Source of the DNA: Candidatus Omnitrophota bacterium
GTDB taxonomy: Bacteria > Omnitrophota > Gorgyraeia > Duberdicusellales > 4484-171
Reading direction: 5' to 3'
Assembly: GCA_030631705.1 (NCBI GenBank)
Contig: DAOVKQ010000044.1
Span: 1 to 6,327 of the forward strand
Length of the DNA: 6,327 bases
The notes under the pieces are model-generated. The model worked only from the letters and a program-made list of their open reading frames with translations, made no database searches and was not told the DNA's origin. The translations under genes and the position numbers were made by a program. Below, piece by piece: positions 5,370-6,327 of the stretch. Within the stretch, counting starts at the first letter, position 1; each line of letters opens with the position of its first letter.

Positions 5370-6327
5370 TTATTTAAATGATTTTTTCAGCCGGATAATC
5401 TCCCGGTCAATATTAGATATTTTTCCTTTTATTTCCTTCAAGCGGCAGGAAAATTTATTTACCGTCTCGCCATTGTGATGACTGCGAGGGCTGGATAAAA
5501 TGCGCTTTTTAGCATAGTGTTCGATTTCAAGTTTTTCTTTTTCCCGTTTCAATTTCTTTATCGCCGCGGCTATTTTAGCATTGTATCCTTTGTGCTTAAA
5601 TTGGTTTTCCTTTTGTACAACTTCCGGTTTCTTGTTTTCTTGTTTTATTTTTCCTACCCGCGTTTTATCATCTCCAGATGTATCTTCTTCGGCAAAAGGC
5701 CGGTTTTTAACCTTATCCCAATAATAATCAAAATTACCGGGGAATTTTCTTACCCTTCCGGCTTTAACTTCAAAAACAGTATTAGCAACGGACCGCACAA
5801 AATGAATATCATGACTGATAAATATAAGCGTCCCTTCATACCCATCAAGCGCCTTTACTAAAGCATCTACGGCATCTACGTCTAAATGAGTAGTTGGTTC
5901 ATCTAAAAGGAGAAAATTAGGGGGATTAACCAAAAGCTTAGCAAGAATAAGCCGGCTCTTTTCTCCGCCTGAAAGGATGCTTACGCTCTTATCAACATCG
6001 TCACCCCTAAACAAAAACATACTAAGTATTGTCCGTATTGCCTCTCCGGTAAGCGTTCCCGCGGCGGCAGAATATGCTTCTTCAAAAACAGTGCTATGGG
6101 GGTTCAACACATCCATGCGCGTCTGGGAAAAATATCCTATATTCGTATTATGGCCGGCAAGCCGTGCGCCTTTATCGATTTGTATCACTCCGGCAAGAAT
6201 CTTAAGAAGCGTTGACTTTCCCGCTCCGTTCTCACCGGCCAAAACCGCCTTTTCTCCCCGGGTTATCTCAAAATCAAAATCTCTATAGACCTTAATGTCT
6301 CCATAGGACTTGGAAATTCCCTCCAGA
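5370..6327 (-). CDS. ABC-F family ATPase, second nucleotide-binding domain and C-terminal tail (5' end outside window)
   Basis: The last 318 residues of an ABC-F protein are visible; the frame is open to the window edge and the first ATPase domain and linker lie outside. Motifs, numbered from the first visible residue: Walker A GENGAGKST at 31-39, Q-loop Q68, signature LSGGEKSR at 118-125, Walker B LLLDEPTTHLD at 139-149 with catalytic E143, and H-loop H172 in ISHD. DEPTTHLD and the absence of membrane segments are typical of ABC-F proteins, which act on ribosomes and translation and do not transport solutes. After residue about 212 comes a lysine- and glutamate-rich tail, with predicted coiled coil at about 250-318, like the C-terminal domain of Uup/YdiF-type members. 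Whether it is a translation factor or an antibiotic-resistance type cannot be judged without the interdomain linker. A TTG at 6242-6240 lies just before Walker A and is an internal leucine, not the start. It is probably a separate transcription unit from the genes downstream. Confidence 0.9.
   Translation of the reverse strand, partial: LEGISKSYGDIKVYRDFDFEITRGEKAVLAGENGAGKSTLLKILAGVIQIDKGARLAGHNTNIGYFSQTRMDVLNPHSTVFEEAYSAAAGTLTGEAIRTILSMFLFRGDDVDKSVSILSGGEKSRLILAKLLVNPPNFLLLDEPTTHLDVDAVDALVKALDGYEGTLIFISHDIHFVRSVANTVFEVKAGRVRKFPGNFDYYWDKVKNRPFAEEDTSGDDKTRVGKIKQENKKPEVVQKENQFKHKGYNAKIAAAIKKLKREKEKLEIEHYAKKRILSSPRSHHNGETVNKFSCRLKEIKGKISNIDREIIRLKKSFK

Noticed and set aside
6240..6242. TTG as a start codon for the ABC-F protein
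   Set aside because: It falls immediately before the Walker A motif and the same frame continues upstream with typical ABC-domain sequence (SKSYGDIKVYRDFDFEI), so it is an internal leucine of a gene cut by the window edge.

Overview
The window reads as bacterial chromosome of modest GC content (roughly 40% by eye). All six protein genes lie on the minus strand, so transcription runs from the high-coordinate end towards position 1. The gene set is a cobalamin-dependent methionine synthase with a separate activation protein, a PAC2-family protein, a UPF0173-type metallohydrolase and a UPF0280 protein. This suggests an anaerobic, B12-using lineage. The style resembles uncultured phyla such as Omnitrophota, but that placement is an impression, not a demonstrated assignment. 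No phage, transposon, CRISPR, tRNA or rRNA signal was seen.

Layout, in order of transcription: (1) 6327-5370, the C-terminal half of an ABC-F ATPase, cut by the window edge. (2) 5369-5148, a 222-bp intergenic region with a 21-bp tandem repeat, a GC-rich 11-bp inverted repeat and a good extended -10 promoter facing the next gene. (3) 5147-4527, a stand-alone MetH activation-domain protein. (4) 4514-2124, a methionine synthase with its homocysteine, folate and B12 modules but no C-terminal activation module. (5) 2047-1085, a PAC2-family protein with a long C-terminal extension. (6) 1082-441, a metallo-beta-lactamase-fold hydrolase. (7) 408-1, the N-terminal part of a UPF0280 (ApbE-superfamily-like) protein that runs off the window.

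The gaps from the activation protein to UPF0280 are 12, 76, 2 and 32 nt, which fits one operon, possibly with a second weak promoter before the PAC2 gene. The first two genes together rebuild a complete, repairable methionine synthase from two polypeptides. The last gene belongs to a family (COG2122) that, as I recall, has been linked genetically to homocysteine formation in anaerobes. The cluster may therefore couple making homocysteine to methylating it. The PAC2 and metallohydrolase genes, translationally abutting in the middle, have no known role in that pathway and are the most open question here.
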